Positions 8,618 to 17,164 of a DNA stretch of 64,000 nt are shown piece after piece. Source of the DNA: Rhizobium sp. J15 (lineage in GTDB: Bacteria; Pseudomonadota; Alphaproteobacteria; Rhizobiales; Rhizobiaceae); the NCBI RefSeq assembly GCF_002531825.1, contig NZ_NWSX01000022.1:26621-90620 (forward strand), in the 5' to 3' direction. Below the pieces are notes generated by a model that made no database searches, was not told the DNA's origin, and saw only the letters and a program-made list of their open reading frames with translations. Position numbers and translations under genes: made by a program. The first letter of the stretch is position 1, and each line of letters starts with the position of its first letter.

Positions 8618-9780
8618 GCACGGCACCCTTCCTTGCGGAATTCGACTCCAATAGCCAGGAATTCTTCCTGGCGGGTGTGATCCGCCCGCGTTCCGTCGAT
8701 GAGATAGGCTCCAGCCTCTGCATCTTCAGGAACGCGATCGATGATGTCCGGGGCGTTCTCTACATCAATATAAAACGTCTTGTTCAGATGAATAACACCG
8801 CGTTTCAGGCCTTTGCCCGCGTCGTGCTGGACACCTGCCGGACAAGGACCGACCTTCGTTTCGTGGTGGTGACGTCAAGCGTCGTCGGCTGGACCGAACG
8901 CATGTTCAAGCACCTCGGCAGCATCGAGCCGCGGGTCACGGTGGAGGTCTATGATTCCGAATTTTACCCCGGACAGAGCTTCGTCGAGGATCCGAGCTTC
9001 ATCCCGATATTGCGCACGCAAACCAAGATGACCTGGCGCCACGAGCGCGCCATCCTACCCCGTCACGGCATGCGGCCGGGGATTGCGATGGCCGATATCT
9101 GCTGCGGCATCGGTGATTTCGCCATGCTTGTCAAAAAGGAGTTCCGGCCGAGCCGGATCGTCGCCCTCGACCATTCCAGAGCGAGCCTTGCCTATGCCCG
9201 CGACATGGCCGTCAGCTTCGATGTGGCCGATATCGAATATACCTACGGCGACGCCTCCGAAATGCTGCTCGAAGGCAACCAGTTCGACCTGGTGACTTGC
9301 CGGCATTCGCTCCAGATATTCAATCGGCCGGACATGCTTCTCAAAGAGCTCTTCCGGATCTGCAAGCCGGGCGGGCGGGTATACATCACCAACGAGAAAA
9401 ATTCGCACTGCCTCGGAGAACCCCGCTCACAGAGCATCCAATGGACCTATAATGAGGTGGCAAAGCTGTTCAGCCACTTCGAAATGGACGTGGAACTCGG
9501 CCCGAAAAGCCGCCGATATCTCACCGACGCCGGCTTTGACAATATTCTCGTCGAGTCTTTCATGGTCACCAATCTCGATGGCGACCCGCAGGATTTTGCC
9601 GACGTCATCTCGGCCTGGGAAAATGTTTATGCCGGAGAGATGGCTGTCAGGCGCGGCGATTCATCCGATTTCATAGAACGTTTCCGCCAGGGTTTCCGGG
9701 ACCATATTTTTGCGGCCCTTCATCCAAAAGGCTATGCTGGCTGGCCAATCTGGGCGGCGTCCGGACGCAAGCCATCATGA
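8614..9780 (+). CDS. bgrT: BgrT: STAS-like domain fused to a SAM-dependent methyltransferase
   Basis: 388 residues, TTG start at 8614 overlapping the bgrS stop, with AAGGAAG upstream. Residues about 1-120 have the strand-helix pattern of a STAS domain (GVLYINIKRLVQMNNTAFQAF..., then RFVVVTSS), with NNTAF where phospho-acceptor STAS proteins carry xSSG. From about 150 there is a class I methyltransferase: motif I is DICCGIGD at 161-168, followed by IVALDHS (acidic loop residue D), YGDASEM, and FDLVTCRHSLQIF. The substrate is unknown. Because the gene overlaps both neighbours, it is probably made stoichiometrically with the switch proteins. The symbol rests on position in the operon. Confidence 0.75.
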   Translation: MSTAPFLAEFDSNSQEFFLAGVIRPRSVDEIGSSLCIFRNAIDDVRGVLYINIKRLVQMNNTAFQAFARVVLDTCRTRTDLRFVVVTSSVVGWTERMFKHLGSIEPRVTVEVYDSEFYPGQSFVEDPSFIPILRTQTKMTWRHERAILPRHGMRPGIAMADICCGIGDFAMLVKKEFRPSRIVALDHSRASLAYARDMAVSFDVADIEYTYGDASEMLLEGNQFDLVTCRHSLQIFNRPDMLLKELFRICKPGGRVYITNEKNSHCLGEPRSQSIQWTYNEVAKLFSHFEMDVELGPKSRRYLTDAGFDNILVESFMVTNLDGDPQDFADVISAWENVYAGEMAVRRGDSSDFIERFRQGFRDHIFAALHPKGYAGWPIWAASGRKPS

Positions 9781-12134
9781 AGGCAGATCGACACATTGCA
9801 CGTTTTGGCTTGAACTCGTTTCGCGCGAAGTTCGTCCTCGTTGTCGGCAGCGCCGTGCTGTTCGACCTGCTGGTGACCGGGGGCCTCGCGCTTTGGAACG
9901 TGCAAAGGCTCTCTCGTGATGCCACCGCCGAGGTCGGCCAGGGCCTGGAGGAGGCCAATCAGGGCTATATCCGCTCCTACGCGGAAACAACCGCGGAACA
10001 TGTCAACCTGCTGCTCAGCCAGGTCCACTCCGATGTCAGCACATTAGCCGGGGTTCTTCAGGAACAGATCGATCGTCCCGCCAGAGAAACCCAGATCGGC
10101 CAGGCCATGGCCCTTGCTTCTCCGGAAAGCGCCACGGTGGTCTACGATGAAAAAGGAGGATGGGCTCAGAACCTGCCGGGCTCGCCATCCGTCGTCAGCA
10201 TCTGGGGTTATCTCCTGGGACCTGATCACCGCCCCTTGCCTGAAGTCCAGAGGGACATCGATAACAGTGCCGTTCTCGACCTGGTCGCGCCGAGCCTGCT
10301 GTCGGACGGCCTGTCCAAGCTTCAGATGTATTATATCGGCCCGAAAGAGCGTCCGATCTTCCGGACGGCGCCCTACACGGAGCAGGCCCAGACTTTCGAC
10401 AAGCTCTATCCCGGCCACAATAGAGCGGAGTTCTGGACCTTTTTCTTTCCCGGACTTTACGAGTCGTGGGAGGGTTGGGGCAGAGGCGAGGAAAAACGCC
10501 TGGCCGGCAGCGAGATTACCCAGACGGCGCCCTACACCGATGCGATCACCGGCAAGCTCATCGTCAGCTTCTTCCAGCCGCTCTGGTCTCCCGACCGCAG
10601 GAAAGTCGCCGGCGCCGCCGGAACGGATATCACGCTCGACCAGCTGGCCGGAATCGTCGAGAACGTTAAAGTTGCCGACAACGGCTTCGGATTCCTGGCC
10701 ATGTCGGATGGAAACGTGGTCGCCATCAATCCGACCGGCGAGAAAATCATCGGATTGCGTACATCGAACAATCAGGGCGGCGAAGGCGTCACGGGCCTGA
10801 ACCGTTCGCTGAAGGGGAGTACGCAGCCGGAAGTGGCGCAGCTGCCGCTGGGCGAGGATGGGCTGCTACGCCATATTCTCCTGGATGAAAATGGCGAAAA
10901 GGTTCCTTACCTCGTTGTCTTGAAACAGCTGCAGCCGACCAATCTTTGGGTTTCCGGCCCTGTCGGACGCGAAGCCATGCTGCTCGGCATCGTCGTGCCG
11001 GAGCGGGAGATCTACGCTTCGCTGTTTGCCGCCCAAGCCGGAATTTCACAGGCGACAAACCGGATTCTGATCTACCAGATCCTGGCGCTTCTGGTGTCGC
11101 TGTGCTTTGTCATCGCAGCCGTTTTCGCCATATCGAAGCGCATCACCCGAGGCATCAGCTCGCTCGCCGAAGCCGCCAAACGCATCCAGGCGAAGGACTA
11201 TTCCGTGCGGGTGGACATCCCGACACGCGATGAGGTCGGAGAAGCTGGATTGGCCTTCAACCGCATGGCTGAGCAGATCAGTTTTCACACGGAGAACCTC
11301 GAACAGCTCGTGGAGGACAGAACGCAGGAGATCGAGGCAGCGAACCAGCAGATCTCCACCTTGAACAGGCAATTGCGCAGCGAAAACCTGCGCCTCGGCG
11401 CGGAGCTTGCGGTTGCGCGCCGAATCCAGATGATGGTTCTGCCCAAGACCGGTGAATTGGAAGAAATTCCGGATCTGGAAATCGCTGCTTACATGCGGCC
11501 GGCCGACGAGGTGGGAGGGGACTACTACGATGTCCTGAGGGATGGAAAGCGGCTGAAGATCGGCATCGGTGACGTCACGGGACACGGCCTGGAAAGCGGC
11601 GTGCTGATGCTGATGGTCCAGTCGATCGCGCGGGCATTGCAGGAGGCCGGCGACATGGAGCCCTCACAGTTTCTGAACAGCGTGAACCGGGCGATTTATA
11701 AAAACCTCGTCCGGACCAGCACCAACAAGCACCTTTCCCTCGCCTTCCTGGACTATGACGGAAGGCGCCTGACGCTGTCGGGTCAGCACGAAGAGCTGAT
11801 CGTCGTTCGCAAGTTCGGAAAAGTCGAGCGGATCGACACGCTCGACCTCGGCCTGCCGATCGGGCTGGAACCGGATATTTCGTCGTTCGTGGCGACACGC
11901 GAGGTATCCTTCGACCGTGACGATATCATCATTCTGCACACCGACGGCGTCACCGAGGCCGAGGATCACAACGGTGAACTCTTCGGCATCGAGCGGCTTT
12001 GCGAAAGTGCCGGCCGGCGCTACGGCTTGAGCGCCGAGGACATGAAGGTCGGGATCCTCGAGGATTTGATGGCGCATATCGGCACGCAGAAGATCCATGA
12101 CGACATCACGCTCGTGGTTATGAGGCACAGGTGA
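9777..12134 (+). CDS. bgrU: BgrU: membrane sensor with HAMP and PP2C (SpoIIE-type) phosphatase
   Basis: 785 residues: membrane helix near 18-38, a large periplasmic sensor region (about 39-425, Cache-like, with duplicated TAPYT segments), a second helix near 435-455, HAMP (about 456-510), a coiled coil (about 515-545) and a C-terminal PP2C domain. Catalytic motifs are intact: VGGDYYDV, IGDVTGHG, HTDGVTEAED and DDITLVV, giving the metal-binding aspartates. It should dephosphorylate the STAS protein BgrV in response to an extracytoplasmic signal; S. meliloti BgrU has been reported to affect BgrV phosphorylation. ATGA overlap with bgrT; BgrW starts 4 bases after its stop. Confidence 0.88.
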   Translation: MKADRHIARFGLNSFRAKFVLVVGSAVLFDLLVTGGLALWNVQRLSRDATAEVGQGLEEANQGYIRSYAETTAEHVNLLLSQVHSDVSTLAGVLQEQIDRPARETQIGQAMALASPESATVVYDEKGGWAQNLPGSPSVVSIWGYLLGPDHRPLPEVQRDIDNSAVLDLVAPSLLSDGLSKLQMYYIGPKERPIFRTAPYTEQAQTFDKLYPGHNRAEFWTFFFPGLYESWEGWGRGEEKRLAGSEITQTAPYTDAITGKLIVSFFQPLWSPDRRKVAGAAGTDITLDQLAGIVENVKVADNGFGFLAMSDGNVVAINPTGEKIIGLRTSNNQGGEGVTGLNRSLKGSTQPEVAQLPLGEDGLLRHILLDENGEKVPYLVVLKQLQPTNLWVSGPVGREAMLLGIVVPEREIYASLFAAQAGISQATNRILIYQILALLVSLCFVIAAVFAISKRITRGISSLAEAAKRIQAKDYSVRVDIPTRDEVGEAGLAFNRMAEQISFHTENLEQLVEDRTQEIEAANQQISTLNRQLRSENLRLGAELAVARRIQMMVLPKTGELEEIPDLEIAAYMRPADEVGGDYYDVLRDGKRLKIGIGDVTGHGLESGVLMLMVQSIARALQEAGDMEPSQFLNSVNRAIYKNLVRTSTNKHLSLAFLDYDGRRLTLSGQHEELIVVRKFGKVERIDTLDLGLPIGLEPDISSFVATREVSFDRDDIIILHTDGVTEAEDHNGELFGIERLCESAGRRYGLSAEDMKVGILEDLMAHIGTQKIHDDITLVVMRHR

Positions 12135-12138
12135 AGGG

Positions 12139-12699
12139 ATGACGATCCTATATGGACTGGAAGATCTGGCGATCGGAACAGGTGAAAACATCACGAGGCT
12201 GCGCCTTTTCGAGGGACCCCTCGATCTTGGTTGGAAGCATTGCGCGATCACCTCGGATTTCGTCGCCGAGTTCGTCGCCTTGCGCTACCGCACATCCCAT
12301 AGCCTCTACAGGGAAGTCCGGCATAATGTCGGTTATCTCACCAACGAGCTTGTCGAGAATGCGGTCAAATTCCGCGCAGCCGGCGAGATCGTCGTGGAGG
12401 CTTCGGTTGAGAACAATGTCTTTCGCGCGAAGGTCTCCAATCTTGTCGATGAGGAAGCCTCGCGGAAATTCCAGCATCTGCTGTCGCAGATCACCATCAG
12501 CGATCCGGGCGAGCTCCTCATCGAGAAGATAGAGGCGAATGCAAGAGACGCGGATTCGACCATCTCAGGTCTCGGACTTCTGACCCTCATGAGTGACTAC
12601 GGCGCCCACTTTGCATGGGTTTTTGGAGCCGAAGAACCGGACGGCAGAATTCCGCTCGAAACCTATGCGTCTATCACAGTTCCAGATGCCTCGAATTGA
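12139..12699 (+). CDS. bgrW: BgrW: anti-sigma-factor-like serine kinase (GHKL ATPase)
   Basis: 186 residues. The N-box YLTNELVENAVKF (E70, N74) and a short G-rich segment STISGLGLLTLMSDYG near 147-162 identify a GHKL ATPase of the SpoIIAB/RsbW kind, of the cyanobacterial Slr1658-like branch. Its expected reaction is ATP-dependent phosphorylation of the partner STAS protein BgrV, opposing BgrU. It lies between the phosphatase and the STAS gene with 4- and 15-base gaps, so all three are expected to be translated from one message. In S. meliloti BgrW has been described as the kinase of this switch. No membrane segment or signal peptide. Confidence 0.82.
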   Translation: MTILYGLEDLAIGTGENITRLRLFEGPLDLGWKHCAITSDFVAEFVALRYRTSHSLYREVRHNVGYLTNELVENAVKFRAAGEIVVEASVENNVFRAKVSNLVDEEASRKFQHLLSQITISDPGELLIEKIEANARDADSTISGLGLLTLMSDYGAHFAWVFGAEEPDGRIPLETYASITVPDASN

Positions 12700-12714
12700 C
12701 GAGAGAGGGTGGGT

Positions 12715-13053
12715 ATGGAAATCAAGGAAGAAGAATATCAGGTCTGGTCGGAAGGTACGGAAATCTATTTCGACGGGATCATGCGGCTGCCCAATACGGA
12801 GGCCTATGCGCCGATCTTTTCCCTTGTCATGAATATTCTGGAGGCCGCGCCGGATCGCGTCACCGTCGACCTTACAGGCTTGCAATTTCTCAATTCTTCC
12901 GGGATCAACCTGCTCGCGAAGCTGACGATCGAAGTGCGCAACAAGCCGAATGTCCAATTCACGGTACGCGGCAGCTCGGAATATCCCTGGCAGTCGAAAT
13001 CCCTGCCGAATTTGAAGAAGCTATATCCGGGTGTGGATCTGAGACTCGCCTGA
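12715..13053 (+). CDS. bgrV: BgrV: STAS-domain anti-sigma-antagonist-like protein
   Basis: 112 residues from ATG 12715 (AGAGGGTGG upstream; GTG 12709 is an alternative). It is a single STAS domain: DLTGLQFLNSSGINLLAK is the typical loop-helix, with Ser61/Ser62; by comparison with SpoIIAA, Ser62 before Gly is the likely phospho-acceptor. It is closest to the Slr1659-type branch. Published work on S. meliloti proposes that unphosphorylated BgrV inhibits the cyclase BgrR, linking BgrU/BgrW signalling to glucan synthesis. It is the last gene of the operon; the convergent araC-type gene ends 27 bases downstream with no obvious terminator between. Confidence 0.83.
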   Translation: MEIKEEEYQVWSEGTEIYFDGIMRLPNTEAYAPIFSLVMNILEAAPDRVTVDLTGLQFLNSSGINLLAKLTIEVRNKPNVQFTVRGSSEYPWQSKSLPNLKKLYPGVDLRLA

Positions 13054-13079
13054 GCAACGGCCTCGGCCATAACGCCGGA

Positions 13080-14228
13080 TCAGTGCGCAAGCGATAGCCA
13101 ATCGCCGATCGTGGTGCCACGACGAGGCGTGGGAAGCGCAGCCGGGACGACCGGGCGCTCAGTTGCGACGGTTTTTCTTATGTCACGTGGGCTGAGCCCG
13201 AATTCGTGGCTGAAAGCACGCGTAAAGTTGGCAGCGGCGTTGAAGCCGGCGGCCTCCGCGATCTCGGAGATTTGCCTGTTGTCGGCCGGGTTGCTGAGAT
13301 CCGCATATGCCTGCAGCAATCGGCGTTTGCGAATGTAGTTGAAGACGCCCCCGCTCGCTTCGAACAATTGATAGAGCCGCGTGCGCGAGATGCCCAACGC
13401 ACGGCACATCGCGTCGGGCGTCAAATCGTCCGAATGGAGGTTGAGATGAATGTAGCGGTGCGCCCGCTCCATCATGCCCATGCCGGTCGGGATCTGACCC
13501 GTATCCGGCCTTGTGGACGACGCGACGCATGCGACGACCATATCGGAGATCGTTTGTACGACCCGCGGCACCTCCCCGGCGGTCAGACTGCTCAGATTCG
13601 CCTCCAGGCCAGTCATATAGCTTATGAGCAATTCGGCCAGGCTGCCGGACAGAACCGTGTTGTTGGCCCCCTGGAGAAGGCTCGCATTCGCAGCCAGCAA
13701 TTCATAGGGCAAGAAAACAAGCACGGCGACGGAATCAATCATTCGTCCGCGGTAGGGATGACCGAGAGACGTGAAAAGCGCCTCGCCGGGACCGACCTCC
13801 GTGACGCGACGGTTAACCTCGGTCCAGGCCCGGCCGCTGCGAAACAGGCCGACGTTCCAGTGGTCGATGGGGCTCGAGCGCAGCATGGTTTGATCGCGGA
13901 TGAAACTGTATGCCGGCGCGCGCTGCTGAATGATGAGGACGTCGCCGAGACGCCAACCGACCTGTTCGGCAAGAAAGCCGTCATCCGGGGAGTTTGTGCC
14001 CGGTAGACGGACATCCACGAGCGGCGCCATATGCGCGCGCCAGGCCTGGAACTGCTCCTTCAGCGGCAGATCCTGCGTCGAGAAACGCAAGGGCTCCAGC
14101 GCAGGCGGAACATCGAGGCGCTGTTCCTTTTGTACGGCAGGTTCGCGTGGCCACCGCCGCCGCTCGCTTTGGGCCGACCATTCCTGTCCCGCGGAAAGGT
14201 CATCCCCAGATCCGGACTCCTTACTCAT
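13080..14228 (-). CDS. AraC-family transcriptional regulator
   Basis: 382 residues from ATG 14228, chosen for GGAGGG 5 bases upstream (the frame stays open for 35 more codons without a ribosome site). Residues ~70-240 form an AraC-binding-like beta domain (EQFQAWRAHMAPLVDV..., GEALFTSLGHPYRGRM). The C-terminal ~110 residues carry two HTH motifs (MCRALGISRTRLYQLFEASGG-like and ISEIAEAAGFNAAANFTRAF) and the closing FGLSPRDIRK signature. The effector is unknown. It converges on the bgr operon, which gives no strong functional link. Similar proteins respond to small organic inducers. Confidence 0.85.
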   Translation of the reverse strand: MSKESGSGDDLSAGQEWSAQSERRRWPREPAVQKEQRLDVPPALEPLRFSTQDLPLKEQFQAWRAHMAPLVDVRLPGTNSPDDGFLAEQVGWRLGDVLIIQQRAPAYSFIRDQTMLRSSPIDHWNVGLFRSGRAWTEVNRRVTEVGPGEALFTSLGHPYRGRMIDSVAVLVFLPYELLAANASLLQGANNTVLSGSLAELLISYMTGLEANLSSLTAGEVPRVVQTISDMVVACVASSTRPDTGQIPTGMGMMERAHRYIHLNLHSDDLTPDAMCRALGISRTRLYQLFEASGGVFNYIRKRRLLQAYADLSNPADNRQISEIAEAAGFNAAANFTRAFSHEFGLSPRDIRKTVATERPVVPAALPTPRRGTTIGDWLSLAH

Positions 14229-14863
14229 CCAATCCCTCCAGCGTATGCCGATCCGGGCTTTTGAAATTGAGAGCAAAACAAACGTTCTCGCGAGGCTGAA
14301 ACCTCCGCGCCGTTCCATCTGAATCGGCCGCAACGCTACGTGTATAAATCATCTATCATATTCTAATCCGAGCAGAAATGTACGAATTGATAATTTACGG
14401 GATGCGCGGATAACGACAAATGCGTGCTGATCCTGTATCTAAATAAGCAATGGTTGAGGCCAGAGCAGTTCGAAGCTTTCGCAATATCTCATGTGGCGAC
14501 GCAACGTAGTTGCAGAGCACTTTCAAGTGTGAAGCGACACTAATTCAAAAAACATGGCGAGCACGAGAGGATAGTCGTGACTATCCGAGGGATATTGCTG
14601 CGAACTTCGGGCCACTTTCGGCCTACGATTGAATTCTTCTCGACAAGACCCGAAGAAGAATTCTTGTCACCAGTAATGCGAGTTTCGCCCGATCGCATTT
14701 TATGAAAGGCGCTCCTGATGCCGGATGGGCGGGTGACGGTGGAGCAAGGGGTTGCGCGCAGCTGGGGCGCCATCTGTGTCAATGCGTAATGAGCCACGGC
14801 TTGCACGCAACCCTTACCTATTTCACGCTTCGGCGTATTTCATGTGGCAGAACGGAGGCTAAG
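14229..14863. other. AT-richer non-coding stretch with two strong palindromes
   Basis: 635 bases without a supported gene, visibly more AT-rich than the flanks. It contains GGATAGTC-GT-GACTATCC (14569-14586), a perfect 18-base dyad, and GAATTCTTCT...AGAAGAATTC (14631-14663), with 10-base arms around a 13-base loop. The first resembles a regulator site, the second could form an RNA hairpin. The leftward araC-type promoter must lie near 14230-14400. No coding remnant was recognised here. Confidence 0.4.
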
Positions 14864-15064
14864 ATGACCACCATAAACAACGAGAACCAGATCGAATTGA
14901 ACCCGGCTTCGAGCTGCAGAAGCGCAGTCGAAATCGCCATGGTGGAAATGCTCGTGAATTTGCAGAAACGCGGCTGGCTCGCAGAGGAACTGGCGCTGGC
15001 GCTCGCAGACGCCTCCGAAGACCTCGTCATGCTCATCGCGAACAAAAAGCCTCGATCGCATTGA
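14864..15064 (+). CDS. Small hypothetical protein (66 aa)
   Basis: 66 residues starting at ATG 14864 behind GGAGGCTAAG. The sequence is mildly acidic and mostly helical (AVEIAMVEMLVNLQKRGWLAEELALALADASEDLVMLI), with no membrane helix, signal peptide or metal-binding motif. I do not recognise the family. The clear ribosome site and coding-like composition favour a real gene, but it lies in a stretch with decaying sequences on both sides. Confidence 0.55.
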   Translation: MTTINNENQIELNPASSCRSAVEIAMVEMLVNLQKRGWLAEELALALADASEDLVMLIANKKPRSH

Positions 15065-15218
15065 TAGGCCGATGGCATGCCGCCAGCTATGCGGAAAGCC
15101 GTGCGGCAGGAAAGCAGCAAGCCCCGAGGTAGCGGCTTTGGGGCGAACAGTGTTCCGCATCCTCGCAATGCTCGCGGTGTCTCAAAGGGACCTGATCCGT
15201 GCACGCGCCAGAGCGGAT

Positions 15219-15650
15219 CTAGCTGCCGTCAGAATACGAAGTCGCGAGCAGCCAGTCGCGCAATACCACAAGATCATTTGAAAGCGGCAATGCTTTCGGA
15301 TGGATCAGACCGTAGTCCGTTCCATCCGACGTCAAGGCAAATGGCACCTGCAGCCGATGGCTTGCCACGTCACTCTCCACGATCGCTCGCTGGGCGAGCG
15401 CAACACCCAGCCCTCCCCGCGCCGCTTCCACCATAAAAAAATGATGATCGAGATGACGGATCGTTCTTGGGTTCGGCGCATCCGGAAAGCACCGCGCTCC
15501 GCAAGATCGAGCGAAAGGAACTCCGCATCGTCGACAGGCAACCCGCGCAAATCAGATTGAACGTCCTCGCCATCCGCCGGCAGGGCATCGGCTCGGCGGC
15601 TCAGGAGCGGTTCTGGTCCAATCTGCGTGACCTTTGACAGCCGGGCTACT
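15219..15650 (-). pseudogene. LysR-type regulator remnant (C-terminal part, frameshifted)
   Basis: The last ~95 residues of a GcvA-like LysR regulator are readable: IRHLDHHFFMVEAARGG, then GLGVALAQRAIVESDV, and a terminal WLLATSYSDGS. Upstream the homology continues in another frame (ADALPADGEDVQSDLRG..., FLSLDLAERGAF), so there is a frameshift near 15485-15500. No HTH domain exists further upstream. The gene is therefore a truncated, frameshifted fossil. It was probably once a regulator of a neighbouring operon. Confidence 0.6.
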
Positions 15651-15848
15651 TTGGTTTGCGAGCGTTCCAATCATAGACATCGGACGACGCCTCAAGGATA
15701 GCTGCGCCTGGCGATCCCTTTATCAAAGACTGCCCAATTTTCGCGCAAATGCATTTGCCAACGAATTCGAAAGCATGCCGGCAATCATCGTACCAGATAA
15801 ATCAATAGCTTACGATCTGGCATACGGCTTGCTTCGTGATTTATGAGT

Positions 15849-15960
15849 TGGTGGCTAGGGTTCCGGCGTTCCTCTTCGGGAGCGTGCTGGTCCGAGAGCC
15901 ACCACCGGCTGGGGGAGAAATCCCACCGGATGCACGGCGGGATAAAAGCCCGGGAGACCT
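15849..15960 (+). ncRNA. Guanidine-I (ykkC) riboswitch aptamer
   Basis: The segment has the hallmark ykkC elements in order: CTAGGGTTCCG at 15855-15865, a hairpin with CTGGTCCGAGAG (15887-15898), then ACGGCGGGATAAAAGCCC leading to GGGAGA (15934-15957). These are the most conserved blocks of the guanidine-I class, which binds guanidinium and turns on downstream genes. It sits directly before an operon encoding all steps of guanidine breakdown, which supports the call independently. Confidence 0.93.
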
Positions 15961-15968
15961 CGTAAGCC

Positions 15969-16008
15969 AAGGGATTGGCGGCGCGATGGTCTTTGCCGAT
16001 CCCTTTTT
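15969..16008 (+). terminator. Intrinsic terminator: expression platform of the guanidine riboswitch
   Basis: AAGGGATTGGC (15969-15979) pairs with GCCGATCCCTT (15995-16005) and a T-run follows at once, a typical rho-independent terminator just after the aptamer. Guanidine binding is expected to prevent this hairpin. The 3' arm CCCTTTTTG (16001-16009) can instead pair with CAAAAAGGG (16016-16024), which covers the ribosome site of the binding-protein gene, so two exclusive hairpins share one arm. Confidence 0.8.
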
Positions 16009-16032
16009 GAAAAAGCAAAAAGGGGAATTTCT

Positions 16033-17106
16033 ATGCAGACTTTTTCGAAGATTCTTTCCGTAGCGGCCCTTTCGGTATCGTTGGCTTTCGGGTTCGGCTC
16101 TCCCGTCGCCGCGGCGCCGAAAACCAGCTTCAAGGTCGCATGGTCGATCTATGTCGGCTGGATGCCGTGGGGCTATGCCGCCGATCACGGCATCGTCAAG
16201 AAATGGGCCGATAAATACGGCATCAACATCGAAGTCACCCAGTTCAACGACTACGTCGAGTCGATGAACCAGTATACGGCGGGCGCCTTCGATGCCGTGA
16301 CGCTCACCAATATGGACGGCCTCTCGATCCCGGCCGCCGGCGGGGTCGACACGACGGCCGTCATCGTCGGCGACTTTTCGAACGGCAATGACGCCGTCAT
16401 CCTGAAGGACAAGGCGAGCCTTGGCGACATCAAGGGCCAGAACGTCAATCTCGTCGAGTTTTCCGTCTCGCACTATCTGCTCGCCCGTGCGCTTGAAAGC
16501 ATCAAGCTGAGCGAGCGCGACGTGAAGGTGGTCAATACATCAGATGCCGACATGGTCGCCGCCTACAAGACGCCCGATGTCAGCGCCGTCGTCACCTGGA
16601 ATCCACTCGTCTCCACCGTTCTGGAGGATCCCAGCGCCAAGAAGGTTTTCGACAGTTCGCAGGTCCCGGGCGAGATCATCGACCTGATGGTCGCCAATAC
16701 CGATGTGCTGAAGGACAATCCGAACTTCGGCAAGGCCCTCGCCGGCATCTGGTACGAGACATCAGCGCTGCTGCGGGCCGATACCGCCGAAGGTAAAGCC
16801 GCCCGCGAAGCCATGGGCGCAGCATCCGGCACCGACCTTGCCGGCTTCGAGGCGCAGCTCGCCGCGACTAAGCTCTTCGACAAACCGGCCGAAGCCGTTG
16901 CCTTTACCGCCTCGCCCAGCCTGCCGAAGACCATGGATCTCGTCCGCGGCTTCCTCTTCGAGAAGGGCCTGCTCGGCAATGGCGCGCCGTCTGCCGACGT
17001 CATCGGCATCGAAATGCCGGACGGCAAGGTGCTGGGCGATGCCGCCAATGTGAAGCTCCGCTTCACCGAGACCTACATGAAGGCAGCGGCCGACGCCTCG
17101 CTCTGA
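16033..17106 (+). CDS. ABC transporter substrate-binding protein (NitT/TauT type), probable guanidine uptake
   Basis: 357 residues with a Sec signal peptide (MQTFSKILSVAALSVSLAFGF..., cleavage around PVAAAPKT). The mature part starts FKVAWSIYVGWMPWGYAADHGIVKKW and follows the SsuA/TauA/NrtA pattern (...QFNDYVESMNQYTAGAFDAVTLTNMDG). It is the first gene after the guanidine-I riboswitch, with AAGGGGAA as ribosome site. Guanidine as ligand is inferred from the riboswitch and the downstream enzymes; the fold alone does not show it. Confidence 0.88.
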   Translation: MQTFSKILSVAALSVSLAFGFGSPVAAAPKTSFKVAWSIYVGWMPWGYAADHGIVKKWADKYGINIEVTQFNDYVESMNQYTAGAFDAVTLTNMDGLSIPAAGGVDTTAVIVGDFSNGNDAVILKDKASLGDIKGQNVNLVEFSVSHYLLARALESIKLSERDVKVVNTSDADMVAAYKTPDVSAVVTWNPLVSTVLEDPSAKKVFDSSQVPGEIIDLMVANTDVLKDNPNFGKALAGIWYETSALLRADTAEGKAAREAMGAASGTDLAGFEAQLAATKLFDKPAEAVAFTASPSLPKTMDLVRGFLFEKGLLGNGAPSADVIGIEMPDGKVLGDAANVKLRFTETYMKAAADASL

Positions 17107-17115
17107 TCACAACGG

Positions 17116-17134
17116 GGCGCGGTTCGGCCGCGCC
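17116..17134 (+). other. Intercistronic stem-loop after the binding-protein gene
   Basis: GGCGCGG (17116-17122) pairs with CCGCGCC (17128-17134) around a 5-base loop, with no T-run. Such hairpins between a binding-protein gene and its permease gene usually protect the upstream message and cause unequal expression within the operon. Confidence 0.5.
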
Positions 17135-17164
17135 TCCTCCCCTTTCCCAGCGGAGCATTTTCCC

